Counted from the first letter of the stretch, positions 36,005-49,352 are shown. The stretch is DNA of 64,000 nucleotides from Adineta steineri (GCA_905250115.1 CAJNOI010000015.1:623283-687282); one strand, 5' to 3'. A program made the numbers and translations. Notes: a model not told the origin generated them from the letters alone.

Positions 36005-37833
36005 TCAACGAACATCAATTTGTGAAATAACACTAGCATTATTATCAGCACCATTCGTTGTTTTTCGTAAACGTCTTAAACGTTCTTGAAATAATGTATT
36101 CATATGATAACGAAGTGCTGTACCACGACGTCGAAGATCATTTTCACACATATCATGATTTGAACCAAGACGTTGAGCATCTTCTAATGACATTTTTCTT
36201 AATTCTAATTGTGTATCTGAATCAGTACGTAAATCAAGACTTTTAGCTGATTTATCTAAAGGAGCAGTACGAGCGGTATTAAAACCAGCTAAACAATGCT
36301 AAAAACCAAAAAGAATTAATCGTTAAATAAAGAAACTTCTTTTCTTCTGTTTACATTAGCAAGAGCAACACTATCTGTTGATAAATCTGATAGATGAGCA
36401 CGTTTTGGTGGACGGAATTTATATGCATTAGCATTAACACGATATTTTGGAACACTTACACTAAAAAAATCAGAAGAATAAAACTTTTTTTATAAATTTT
36501 TTTTCTAATTATTACCGTGCATATTGTGGTTCATAAGAATTAGGTTCTTTACGTAGTGATCCACAAATTGGACAACAACTTTGTCCATTAGCATCTGCAT
36601 TTGTTGGAACAGTAAAAAGACGATCATTAACTGTAAAACTATGAATACCTATATACAATATATATGTCAATATTTTTCATTATTAATTTTTTTTTGTATA
36701 TTCACAAGTATGGGAATGTTGATAACCATCTGGTGGTATAAGTTCAAGTTCTTTCGAAAAATCTGCTAAATCAGCTTCACTAAATTATTTCCAAAATAGA
36801 TTATCTAATATAAAAGAATATTTATTTTCATTTACTTTGATAATGTATATGATGTTGATTGATCTAAATTAGTTTTACGAAATGATACTAATTCATCTAA
36901 ATATGATTCCGATAAAGAACGATCATTATTTAATAATGCTGCTTTTTCATTATCAAGTAACCCAGCAACAAAATCATAACCAAGTAAAACTTTTTGACGA
37001 TTATTAACTTGTGTTTGTTGTTTTTTTGGTGATATACTTGTTGATTTTCTCTGCTGTTTTAATGACATATTTTGTCGTTCATGAATCCGTTTCTTTAGAA
37101 AAAAAATAAGTATATAGAAATTTTAATTTAGCAAAAAAAACAAACTTTAATTTGTTCAACATTATCCGTTGACCAAGCTTGTTCTTGTTGAGTAGTTGAT
37201 GTTCGTAATGTATTATAATAAACATCTCGATCATTACCTTCATCAAGTAATGAATGCCAATGTTTAAGCTATATGAAATAAAGATAATTAAATAATTAAT
37301 TTAGAAATTAAGAAATATTAACTTCATTCCAAGGTTCATTTTTCTTTCTTATAACTTTTTGAGATTCATTATTTTCTTGTTCTTCTTCTTCATCGTTATC
37401 ATCACCATCATCATCTGTATTATATGAATAATTGAGACCTTTTCGTCGTTGATCTTGAACATTTTTTAAATATTGATCAATATCGACACGAGAGATATTA
37501 TCAGGAATATTAACAACAAATGGTTCAAGTGAACATTTGTCATCATTAGAATCATCTTGCTTTTTTAAAATTGAACGTGATTGTAGAGAATCAATTGATA
37601 TCTACAGAAGTATATACATATATATAAGAAATATATTCTATTTCAAAAAAATATATTTTTACTTTCATATTTGATTGATTATCATCAAGAAATGACACGC
37701 TTTTACTTTTTTTTATTATTCCTGTTGTATCATTCGTTATTGTTTTAACTTGATTGGAAATAACTACTTGATGAACATTGAGACGATCAATTAGAGAACG
37801 AGTTTGTTCTGCAAGACTTCGACTATTTGCCAT
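36005..37833 (-). CDS. MIIP: MIIP-like protein (migration and invasion-inhibitory protein family)
   Basis: Eight exons on the minus strand: 37833-37663, 37601-37323, 37268-37146, 37092-36836, 36779-36706, 36648-36516, 36460-36355 and 36298-36005; 478 residues. Three blocks match vertebrate MIIP in order. The first is LLGYDFVAGLLD followed by a FRKTN helix. The second is a Cys-containing block HTCIHSFTVNDRLFTVP with CCPICG, likely zinc-binding. The third is VSVPKYRV...DSVALANHCLAGFNT. The N-terminus has a KSVSFLDD motif and an acidic DDDGDDNDEEEEQE stretch. Human MIIP binds IGFBP2 and restrains migration and mitotic progression; the role in a rotifer is unknown. Two donors are unusual (GTTAAT after exon 2, GTTTGT after exon 3). 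Start: ATG one base after an acceptor-like CAATAG. Confidence 0.85.
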
Positions 37834-38125
37834 TCTATTGAACGGATTTTATTTTCAAAAGAAAAATACAGAACAGAACAAACAATAAATAAACACTAGT
37901 GAACTATACTAACCAATCAACTATTCATATTATAGATGTCTAGTTATATATATTTTATGATTGGTTAAGAATCTATAAAAATCAATCTATTACTATTATA
38001 CTGCTCCCTCGTCGACGACAGTCACTTCGTTAGCAAGAAAGAGAAAAAAAATCAATTTACTTACAATTGATGTTCTGTTTTATTAATCATCTAAAATTGT
38101 AAATGTATTATTATTATTTGTTAAC
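37834..38125. other. Divergent promoter region of MIIP-like and MICAL genes
   Basis: Under 300 bp separates the two start codons on opposite strands, so a shared bidirectional promoter is likely (inference). No TATA box stands out from the AT-rich background. Confidence 0.4.
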
Positions 38126-41100
38126 ATGCCAACAGATGTAATTAATAAGCCTGATGAACTTTTTGAAATCTTTGTAAATGCTCAAACATTCAAAACAATA
38201 CTTCATTCATTTGATGATTTATGTCGAGTACTTCGTATTGATAGAAAATTAATTGGTTATGGCAAACGTTCATTGTATAAGATCTTAACAAGTAAATTAA
38301 CATCATGGAAATCGAAAAGTCTTTGGGCAAAAATTGATAAGCGTGGTTTACAAAAAGAATATGAGAATGGATACGCTTGTGCTGACACGAAGGTAAAACA
38401 TCTTTATCGATTATTAATTTGTTTTATATATATATATATTTGAAAACACAAATCATCTAATCTATTTTCATATCTAGATCGACTACTAAAAAGAAAATAA
38501 TGTAAGCGTGCGTGAACGCTTTCATTTATATTCATATATATTTTTTTTTCCAAAGTTTTTCTTTTTTTGCATGACTTTTCTTTTTGATCGTCTCAGCAGC
38601 CACAGAAAAAACAACATCAACAATATATAAATTCGTAAATCCTTGCTTAGAGTTTTTCTTTTCGACCCTGGATGCATGTATAAAGCTTTTTTTTTTATGC
38701 TCCCAGCATGGTGAATTTCTTTTCCTTTTTTTTCTTCTCTTATACTACAGTTACCGTTCATCATTTTGTCTCAACCATCAATCACTACCAGCTTTCTAAT
38801 CTCTTTCTCCGACCATCGTTGTATATAACATACATACACATCGACACTTGTGTGTAGTGTGAGATTACATTGCGTGTGTATGAATGTGTATATACTCTTA
38901 GTGAAGGCAATGAGCGACAGAGAGAAAGGATAATTGGAAAGAAGGAAAGGCACTCTATATATGTATATATATATATATATATATATTAGTATGAGAGTAA
39001 GTGTATAGTAAAAAAAAAAAAAAAAGAAAGAAATCACTCAACGTACGTATGAACAAACATAGAAGGCATAATGATTGCACATAGAAATTGTTTAAACGGA
39101 AAGGAATATAAATAGTTACGAGACGTAATCAAAAGCAGAATGTTTTTGTTGTAACCTTAAACTTAATTGGGTTCTATAAAAAGTAAATTAAACATTTTGA
39201 TGAGAAATATCTGTCAAAAACGATAAATGATATATAAATTACAGATGACAATATAAGAGGTTTCTTTATCATCAACAAAAGAATAATTATTCAAGTTTTT
39301 TTAAGGTATGCATTGTGGGCGCTGGTCCCGTTGGTCTTCGATTAGCCATTGAATGTGCATTACTTGGCGCACGATGTGTCGTTGTTGAAAAACGAGACAG
39401 GTTTCGTTTACTAATTATTCTTGCATTTTGTTAAAATACGAATATTTTATTCAGATTTTCTCGTCATAATGTTCTACATCTATGGCCTTATGTTATTACA
39501 GATTTAAAAAATTTAGGTGCCAAGGTTTTCTATGGTAAATTTGCTACGGGGCAAATTGAGCATATAAGTATGTTATTAGAATATTTCTAGAGAAAATATT
39601 ATATATAAAAATTTTTCTTTTTCCTTCTGCTATTATTTAGGCATTCGACAATTACAATGTATTCTATTAAAAATTGCTCTTCTACTTGGTGTTGAAATCT
39701 ATCAAAATGTTACATTTATTGATACTATTGAACCAACATTAACTCAACCAAGTAGAGGAAATTTGTTTTATATTTAGATTTCTAAATTTATTTAAATAGA
39801 TTGGCGAGCTCATTTTGAACCTGTATCTCATCCGGTGGTGTCAACGTATGATTTTAATGTTTTAATTGGTGCTGATGGTCGTCGAAATTCATTACATGGT
39901 TTTCAACATAAAGAATTTCGTGGAAAATTAGCTATTGGCATAACATGTAATTATGTAAATCATCACACTCGTGAAGAACAAAATTTTGAAGGTTAGATTT
40001 ATTTATTTATTTATTTGTGATTAATTAAATTTTCTGTTTTTTTCTGCTTTATTACATATATAATACAGAAATTAGTGGTGTAGCAAAAATCTATAACCCA
40101 CAATTTTTCAATGAACTTCAACAACAAACATCAATTGATCTTGAAAATATTGTTTATTACAAAAATGAAACACATTATTTTGTTATGACAGCTAAAAAAC
40201 AATCATTACTTGATAAAGGTGTTATTCTTCAAGATTATCCGGATGCTGCAAGATTATTAGCACGAGATAATGTTAAATTTTCACAATTATGTAATTTTGC
40301 TTGTGAAGCTGCACAATTTGCAACGAAATCTACTTCACAATTTAAATTTGAATTTGCTGTAAGAATATTTTCAAAAGATATCAAATTCTTTGCATTCATA
40401 TAGGGTTTAGATCACATTTTTGTATAAATCTATAAAATTGCATTCAGATGAGATGATGTATGAATAATTATTTAAATAAAGATAATCATATTCTAAATCC
40501 GTTCTTATGATTCCGATAGAATCTATTTTGTAATGGAGCGTTTTAAAATTATTTCGATATGTTCTAATTTTAGAAATATAATTGAATTGAGTAAATATTT
40601 ATCTAATTAACATTCTGTCTGTATTTTTTTTTTCTATCAAAGAGAAAATATTAACTCTATTATTTTGTTTGTTTTAATCATGAAATAGAAAATTAGAAGT
40701 TTGTTTATAATAGGAAAATCATTATGGTACAGCCGATGTACAAATGTTTGATTTTACATCATTATTTCATGCTGTTAATGCTTCACGTATTGTTGAACGT
40801 AATGGTAAACAAATATTGATGGGTCTTGTTGGTGATAGTTTACTTGAGGTAAATAATCAAACAAATTTTCTTTATTTACTCATTAATTATATTAATTTAG
40901 AGTTTTTGGCCAACTGGCTCTGGTGCTGGTTTAGGATTTTTTGGGTTATTTGATACAGCTTGGGCAATACTTAAATTTGCTAAACATGAACATCCACTTA
41001 AAGTTCTTGTTGAACGTGAAAGTGTATATATGTTATTATCACAAAGTACACCAGAAAATACAAAAAATAATTATCAATTATATTCAATAAATCCTGCAAC

Positions 41101-44100
41101 ACGATATCAAAGTTTAAATTCCAAAATGTGTACAATTGAAGAAATACGTCATTTATATGATTCGGATAGTATACCAACAATTGATATGAATAATAATCAT
41201 ATAATATCAACAAAAACGAATCGAACACCTGTACGACGTACACAAAGTTTTAAACAAATTCCTTCAACATTACCATCAAATGGTATTTGAAATTATTTGA
41301 ATATATATATATATTTTATTTATTTTATTTTTAAAGGAAATAATACTGAAAAAGAAACTTTGCTTGTTGATTGGTGTGAAGAAATTGTTGATACATATGC
41401 AATAGAAATAAAGAAGGATTCAAAAGCATTCCAAAACAGTCTTGCTTTTTGTGCTATTATACATCATTATCGACCGGATTTAATGTATGTATTAAATTAA
41501 ATTAAATGTATATATATCATTTCTATTTATTTAGTGATTTCAAATCTCTACAACCCGATCGACCAATTAGTAATTTTCAAATTGTAATGTTTACTCTTTA
41601 TTTAAATTAATAAATAAATCATATATTTCTTTTTTTAAGTTATTTGATATAATGCATGATCAATTATCATTACCAATCGATCGAAAATTACAAAATAGCC
41701 TTATTCTATCGATGAAAAGTTCAATTGAAGAACGTATACGACAATCATCTATTGTTATTCTTCAATTATTATATACACATTTTCATCATGATCATCAAGA
41801 ACAACAATTACAACGACGTCGATCAAGTACAGCATTACTTGATGTTTCATCTCCAATATTACAAGCGATACAAAAACCAATAGATGAGACAAACAACAAT
41901 AATAATAATATGACTACAAACATTAATATCAATAATAATAATGGCGGTTCGACAATTAAAGTCAGTGCACTTGTTGCTCATTATTCAAGCAGTGAAATAT
42001 CATCATCATCATCGTCATCATCAGTAAATGTATGTATTAACCTTTAAAAATAATAACGAGTCCTTAATCGAATAGAAAAAGCAAGTAATTAGTTATATGT
42101 CAATCAAAAGGAAAATTTTCAAAGTCGTGTGTAGTCAATATAATAGATATTAATTAAGTTTATAGTTAAATGTCATCTCAACATCTAGCACAGCACTGAT
42201 ATTAAAATACTCTATTAACAATATATAAATGTCTTTCTAGAGTACAAATTAGTAGAACTAGTATTTTCTTACAAAAATAAATGTAAGACATATCTATACT
42301 TGTTTCTTTGAAAGATCAACCTTAACATGCAACGTTGATACTCCAGTTTCCATTATTAGTCTGTAACATTTTAACCCTTTGACTCCCGGCAATTTTTAAT
42401 ATACTTCCGATATTCAGCTTAAGAAGGAACTTCTTAAAGTATTATTTTCAGTTTTAACTCATTTATATGCCATCTGATAAAGTTTAACGTGATAACACTG
42501 AATTATATATAAATAGATAAAATTTTAAATAGAAAGTCCCTATAACAAGAGAGAAAAAAGTATTTTTAGTACACTTGATCGAATGAAATATAACAGATCT
42601 CTTCACGTATTTATCTAAAAATATTTTTCTTTTTTAAGAGTCATAATTTAATTGGTTTACAATCTGAACGTGCTCCAACATTTTGTTTCTATTGTAAAGA
42701 AAAAGTATCCATACAAGATTGGTTTGTTGTGGAAAAAAATGTTTTACATGTTAAATGTTTTAAATGTGATACATGTCATTTACAATTACGAAAAACGAAT
42801 TATCAAGTATTTATTGAACCAATTACAGGCAAAATGACATTTCATTGTCGATATCACAAATTAAATAAGCCAGAAAAAGTAAAAGAAAATGAAAAGAAAA
42901 AGAAAAGAGTTTGTTAAATTTTTTTTATTTACATTTTTGTTTTATACAAAGGATGATGATAATAATAATAATATTAATATTAATAATAATAATGACAATA
43001 AACAACCAAAATTTGGTAAGTCTCGTGTTATATATATATTATTTATTAGAATATCTTGATCGATATAATTTTCTCCAGTAACCAGTAAATAATTGTTTTA
43101 AATCTCGACGAAAACGTTTTCCAAGTACGAAATACAGAATAAAATTAATTGAGTGATTTATAATCATTAATAAACGTGCAATAGTATAATAGATTTTATC
43201 AGATCGATTATTGTCAGTTGTTTTTGAACTTAAATGATTATTATAAAATGTTGATGATAATGTTTTTGATTTTCTCGACATAATTAAATTGAGAACAACA
43301 GCTGGTAATGTTAAAGCTAAAAATGAACATGAAACAAATAATAATAAGATTGTTAAACGTGTATTATTTGAATTTGATGTATGCATTGATTTATGACGTA
43401 TTGAAGATATTTCAAAACGATGATGAGAACGAAGTTTTAATTCAAATGATAATGTTGATAATTCAGTTGATATACTAGATTGTTTTGTATTAAAACGCAT
43501 GCGTCGTTCATCAATTTGACCTGAAAAGAGAAAAAAAACACAATTCATATATAATATGAAAATTCGATTTAAAAAAAAACGATATTTACTTAATTGTGGA
43601 CGTAACATTATTGCTAATGGTTGTGTTTCAAGAGTTGATTGAAAACGTCTTGAATGACGTTGATGTGCTTCAATTAATTCGATAGCTTCATGACTTTCGG
43701 AATAATGTCGATGTTTAATATCTTGTTGATCATATCGAGATGTATTATTATTATTAAATGAAAACATACGTTGTCGAAAACGTTGTGCATCAATTAAACG
43801 ACGAATAATTAATGAATTCAACGTAACAATAATAAAAAATGGTATTAAAGTATAAACTGCTAAATCAACATAAACCCATGCTTGTTCATATCGTCGATTT
43901 GTTAGAGCACATCGAACTATAACAGGTTTTTCATATGTATAACCTGTATCATTATTACATGTATGTACATTAAAACCATATTCTTTAAAATGTTTAACAA
44001 GAATTAATACAGGACTATCAAGTAAGAAGAAGAAAATAATTAAAACAATTAATACAATACGTGTATGTGTAACAGTATTAACTTTATGTGCAATTAATGG

Positions 44101-47100
44101 ATATTGTACAGCAATAAAACGTTCAACAGTTACACCTACAACGAGACCAGCGGATAAATGTGTAGTAAAATGTCCAAACCAATAAACAAAACGACAAGAA
44201 AAATCTGATAAATGTTTTATATCAAGTTTATAATCAACTTGTGCTAACCAATCAGGTATTGCACTACCTAATAAAAATAAACAATCAACAAATGCTAATA
44301 TTGTTAAATAAAGACTTGTTGGATAACCACTTCGACGAACATTAAGAAACATAATAAAACATGATAAACTATTACCAAGTATACCCATTAATATAAATAA
44401 TGGATAAATATATAAATGTATATGTTTTGCAATTAAAGAAAAAAGATTTTCTTTTCGTACATCCGATGTTGTTGCAGCTGGAGTAACACCACATGTAATA
44501 TTATGATCACCAAGATCATTGATAGGAAATGTACAATGAATAAATTGACATGTTGAATGTACGCTAACAGAGTGTCGTTCGACATCTGTTAGGGATAATA
44601 TATATCGTAGGAGTTCTCTTGTTGTATTCTGTGTATTCTCATCCATAGTATTCACAGCTTGTTGTCGTATTTTTCCGTCGTCACAATCAAACTATCTACT
44701 GATGCATTCTGAATAAAGAAAAAAAAATGAGAGAGAAGGAGACGTGATAGAGAAAAAAAACTCTAGAAAGAAAAGACGAACGAGTGATGTCTTCTCCTCT
44801 TTTCCCTTCCTTTTTTCTTATTATCCTAAATCTTTTTTTACCTTCATGTCACTACATACACACGTACCTTTCTGTTGACTTAATAATATAGAGAAAAAAA
44901 ATCTTTTTACTATTGAACGATTAACATTGTTAAATGTTTAATGTGTCATCAGGGATAAGGAAAATTAGTCTCGAACAAGGACATATAAAATTGGATGTAG
45001 ACAAACAAAAAAGAAACGAAATAAAAGAAAACCTTATTAATTTTTATTATGTTTAAATAGGCCTTGGTCAGTGTGAACGTGGGTCATCAATTGATAAAAT
45101 AGATAATATAAAAGAACAACAAATATCTCCAGCTCATCATCTAGATACTACACCAGCTATTGAACGTGCGTCATTTACGCTCGAAAAGGAAATTCTTGAT
45201 GATGAAAAAGATGAAATTGTTTATAGTTCGACATCGAATATAACGTAAGTGCCTTATCTAAGAGATTTCTTTTGTTTACGAACTAAAGTATATCTATTTG
45301 TGTTCAAAGGAATGATGATGGTGAACAAACATCAGCAAAAACCAATGATAATTTAACAAATTCTTCTGTCGAAGAAACAACTGATGATGATGATGATGAA
45401 GAAGACAATGATGAATCGGACAACGAAGAAGAAAGAAATAATGGCGATGATGATTCAGCGTAAGTTCTCTATTTGTTTTTTTTTGCTAAGATACGATTAG
45501 ATTTCAATAGAACAAAAAGCAACGCTACATAGGATTCTTTCTTTTTTTATCTTCATTTACAATAATGTTTGGATATTTGAACAAAAAAACAAACTAAAAA
45601 GAAAATCCATTTAATGATTAATAAACTCGTATATATTCGTTTGATAGTTTTCTATGAAAACAACAAGGAAATACCGACTTGAGTCATTTTGTATGAATGA
45701 AAGAAAAAGAAGAAAGTACCCAGATACTCATTGAGTTTTCCTTTCTTCATCTGTTGATTCAGACAAAACATTTATTGACAATCGTAGTAGAAAATATTGA
45801 TCATCACATGACAATAAAGAGAAAAAACAAAATTATATTGACGCATTTTCTTTTTCAATTATATAATCAATAAATATGTATATGTTTTTTAATTATAGTA
45901 TTAGATTAGATACATCAAAAAGTGATTCAGTAACAGAAATATCTAAAGCAACAAATGAGAAAAAATCATTTGCTGAACGAAAACAATTTTTAAGCATCGG
46001 TAAAATATACTAAGAATATTAAATATCATTATAATTTATTTGGTTTTTATTAGATTCTGGTCATATTCAATCAGAATCTCCATCACCTGTTGATCTTTCA
46101 CCACCATCATCATCAACATCATCGTTAAATCATCAAATGTTAACATCGGCTAAGTCAGAACCGATGACATATGTAAGTCAATATCTTTTCAGAAAACAAG
46201 TCGTGCCTTTCATAATTGAAATATATTTATAAAGACTCATGAGACCTATTTTTCATCTATTAAGATGTTATTATTGTCACGTCAAGTATAGTAATTAAAT
46301 AGGTGACGAATTGAGTTACAAGAATTTATTTTATTTTTAAATCAAAATTTTAAAAAAACATTTTTTTTCAGTCATATTTTCGTGCACCTTGTCGAATTTG
46401 TGGTGGTTCAACATATGATGAAACATTAACAATTCAAATAGGAAAACAATATTTCCATAAAACATGTTTACATTGTTATTCATGTGAAAAACAGTTAAAA
46501 GAAAATGAATATAATTATTATGATTTATTATCTGATGGTATCTATAATTTTTATTGTACATTACATTTTTGTAAAAGTCGTCTTAAACAAGTAACAACAA
46601 CATTAGCAACTGCTACTGAACAAGGTTTGAAATTTTATTCTAGGAAATAATTGACAACTCATTTTCTATTTGAGTGCTTTTATTTCCATATGTTAGTCAG
46701 ACTTTAGATATTAAAAAAGAAAAAGAAACTTTAGAGAATATTATTAAGGAAATTCATTCTCTTAGAATAACTGAAAAAAGACTTGATGTATTGATCAAAT
46801 TAGTAATACTTCATAAAATCAGTATAGAATATAGTAGATTCTTACTAAGTTTTCCATGTAATACAAGTATATTAAGATCATTATTATACAATTTAAGAAA
46901 CACTTTTTCTTTTGACACTATCGATGTTACAAAGATTATATTTCCTTATTATTCATCAATTAATTTTCTCATATTAAAATATTGTACTCAGTAATCGTTC
47001 TTGACATTATTATCCAAGCCTACTAATTCATTAATGAACAGAGTGCTTTAACAATAAATAGTTTAGCATTTTCTTCTACAAATAATTATTTATTAAGATA

Positions 47101-49352
47101 ATTGGTACTAAAAAAATACTACTTTTTTATTCCGAGTTAAAGTAAAATAGAACAGATTCTATTGAATTCAAATAAAAAAATAAAAGTAATGACATCAGCA
47201 GAATTTAATTTCGGTGTAAAAAGAGAATAACTTCTTCTTTTTCTATAATGAGTAGGTTTAATATTTTATTTACGTCAATGAATTAAATTCAAATTACTTA
47301 TTTCCCTAAAGCTTTTATTTTCATCTAAAATGTTCTTGCGCAAAAGCATAAAATTAATTTTTAATAATAATATATGAATGTACTATGTTTTTTTTTCGTC
47401 TATTTTAAATAATAGAATCCCGATCAACAAATATCTATCCAAATTTGACACAATCACGTTCGAATACAAATATACAATGGAATAATAATCTTCGTTTATA
47501 TCCATCATTAAGAGATGCTCTTAGTCATAAACCACATCCACTTAATGTTGTAAATATTCCTAATGATGAAAAAAAACGACTAAGTATTGGTTTTGAACAA
47601 CTTAATCAATCTATATCAAATAATCTAAATAAAAAAATTTCTCCAACACTTATACGAAGTAAAACTTTTGATGATACTTTAACGATACGTTTAACTGATA
47701 ATGATGAAAATTTTAATATTGATTCAAAACAATCAACAAATGAATTAAGTAAACAACGTTTTAAACGACGTGGACGAAATCGTCCATCATCACCATTACC
47801 ATCACCACCATCCAATGATTCTCAAATGATATTATCAACAAATTTCAAACAAGATGAAACAAAAACTTGTGAAACAAATTCAATATCAATAATAAATCGA
47901 AAAAAGAAAAAAATTCTTAAACCACAATCAAATTCAAGTTTATCAACAGCATCATCATCGTCAACAACAGCATCAACTCAATCATTAGATGATGATAAAC
48001 TACGTTTCACAGATGAACGTCGTCAACGACGTGAAGAACGTCAAAAAGAACTGATTCGTTTTCGTCGTTCACAAGAAATTCAACGTGAACTTGATGAACT
48101 CGAACAAAAACGTCTTGAAATTGATAAACGTCATATAATAGCACGTCAAAATCTAAGTAAAAATTTTCAGATTTATCTATATTTTTTAACTAATCATTCT
48201 ATTTATAGATTCATCGATAAATAATGAAATGAAAAAATCTTATTGGGAAAGAGAATGTTTATGTATGGTTCGAGAAAAAACAACATTACAACGTACAGAA
48301 GAAGAATTATTAATGGCTAAACGTGGTTTAACATTAGAAAATGAACGTGCACGAGCAGAAAATGAATATCGACAATTAATTAATTTACCAGGTAAATTAA
48401 ACAAGATTATGAGAATAAATGTAGGATAATTTTCTAAGTCGAACAAAATAAGCTTAGTCGACGAGACAGTACTTAAGGCAAACAATAAATGAAAGACAAA
48501 GGTTAAAAAGTCATTCAAAGATGAATGAATTTTTAATATATAAATATCCTATACAATTTGATTATTTTAATATATTCTATCTTTTGTTTTGAAAAAGATT
48601 CAATAAAATTTTAATTTATATACAAATTCTATCCGAAGGTTCTTTTCTTTTCGCATACTTAATAATAAATATTAAAATTATTTTTCTCCGTAGTAATATT
48701 TTTAATTAAGAATCTACGTCATAAAATAGAATAGAATTTTAAAATATTTCAATTTAGATGAACATAAAACAATGAAAGACAAAGAACATGAAGAACAATT
48801 AATAAGAACAATTTCAAAATTAGTTGAAGCAAAAAATCGTTTAACAACTGATCTTGATCAAATGCGAATAAGGTAAAGAAAAATTCACATATGTATACAT
48901 ATATACTTACAAATATAATAAGCATAATTTCAATTCATATTTGATAAATTGTTTTTTATTATTAAAGAACGGATAATATGAATTTTTAAAAAGGTGAGAA
49001 TTATTTGTTTGATGTGTGATGTAAATAAATCAATAATTTCTTTTGCCCAAGCCTTTTACATCAATAAATGCTTCTTTTGTGTCTAGTTTGCATGCTAGTC
49101 ATTTTCCTATTTCCGTATGTGTTGTCTTTTATTTTGCCCACATGCTAATTTTCGTCGTGTGTGAACAAATTATTTTTATTTTTCTGTTGTCTGATTTTGA
49201 ATATTAAATATACATACATATTATAATATTTTCTTGTTTCATTTAGAGAACTACAGGAAGACGAATGTCTACGTCATGCGTATCGACTTCATGGAATCGA
49301 CCATCAGATTACAAATTGCCATGCACTTGATATTCTTAAAGACATTATTTAA
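38126..49352 (+). CDS. MICAL: MICAL: F-actin methionine monooxygenase with CH, two LIM and bMERB domains
   Basis: 22 exons: 38126-38392, 39306-39400, 39455-39567, 39641-39751, 39800-39991, 40069-40358, 40714-40848, 40901-41282, 41337-41484, 41535-41583, 41640-42023, 42639-42908, 42952-43015, 45061-45244, 45310-45459, 45899-45999, 46054-46172, 46372-46624, 47416-48156, 48209-48391, 48758-48872 and 49247-49352. Phases agree throughout; 1483 residues. The flavin monooxygenase has GAGPVG (94-99, FAD), [27 protein letters not shown] and [16 protein letters not shown], all MICAL hallmarks. A CH domain starts about 533. LIM1 is at 738-795. A second complete LIM (1025-1083) is unusual, since vertebrate MICALs have one. 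An acidic linker separates the LIMs. A coiled-coil bMERB domain (Rab-binding) ends the protein. MICAL oxidises actin methionines and depolymerises filaments, with Rab and semaphorin-plexin control in other animals. Confidence 0.95.
38964..38987. repeat. (TA)n microsatellite in MICAL intron 1
   Basis: TA dinucleotide run in the 0.9 kb first intron, followed by a long A tract at about 39010-39024. Confidence 0.85.
43039..44646 (-). CDS. Rhodopsin-like GPCR nested antisense in a MICAL intron
   Basis: Two exons on the minus strand: 44646-43590 and 43520-43039; 512 residues. The 69 bp intron has a GTAAAT donor and a TTTTCAG acceptor. It contains no stop and is a multiple of three, so retention would add 23 residues. 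TM1 has GNSLS. TM2 carries the conserved Asp (FVDCLF). TM3 ends [10 protein letters not shown] (ERF in place of DRY). TM5 has IPFFIIV. A long basic third loop of about 130 residues follows. TM7 reads NHSINFILY, an NPxxY variant, then helix-8 GKRFRRDLK. The N-terminus has glycosylation sites (NTT) and Cys residues. It looks like a peptide-type or orphan receptor. The gene lies wholly in the MICAL intron 43016-45060. I chose the ATG at 44646 rather than the GTG upstream. Confidence 0.92.
   Translation of the reverse strand: MDENTQNTTRELLRYILSLTDVERHSVSVHSTCQFIHCTFPINDLGDHNITCGVTPAATTSDVRKENLFSLIAKHIHLYIYPLFILMGILGNSLSCFIMFLNVRRSGYPTSLYLTILAFVDCLFLLGSAIPDWLAQVDYKLDIKHLSDFSCRFVYWFGHFTTHLSAGLVVGVTVERFIAVQYPLIAHKVNTVTHTRIVLIVLIIFFFLLDSPVLILVKHFKEYGFNVHTCNNDTGYTYEKPVIVRCALTNRRYEQAWVYVDLAVYTLIPFFIIVTLNSLIIRRLIDAQRFRQRMFSFNNNNTSRYDQQDIKHRHYSESHEAIELIEAHQRHSRRFQSTLETQPLAIMLRPQLSKYRFFLNRIFILYMNCVFFLFSGQIDERRMRFNTKQSSISTELSTLSFELKLRSHHRFEISSIRHKSMHTSNSNNTRLTILLLFVSCSFLALTLPAVVLNLIMSRKSKTLSSTFYNNHLSSKTTDNNRSDKIYYTIARLLMIINHSINFILYFVLGKRFRRDLKQLFTGYWRKLYRSRYSNK

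Noticed and set aside
42365-42640. Possible transposon fragment in the MICAL intron 42024-42638
   Set aside because: A phrase resembling spaced CCCGGC motifs was seen, but no inverted ends or target duplication could be identified.
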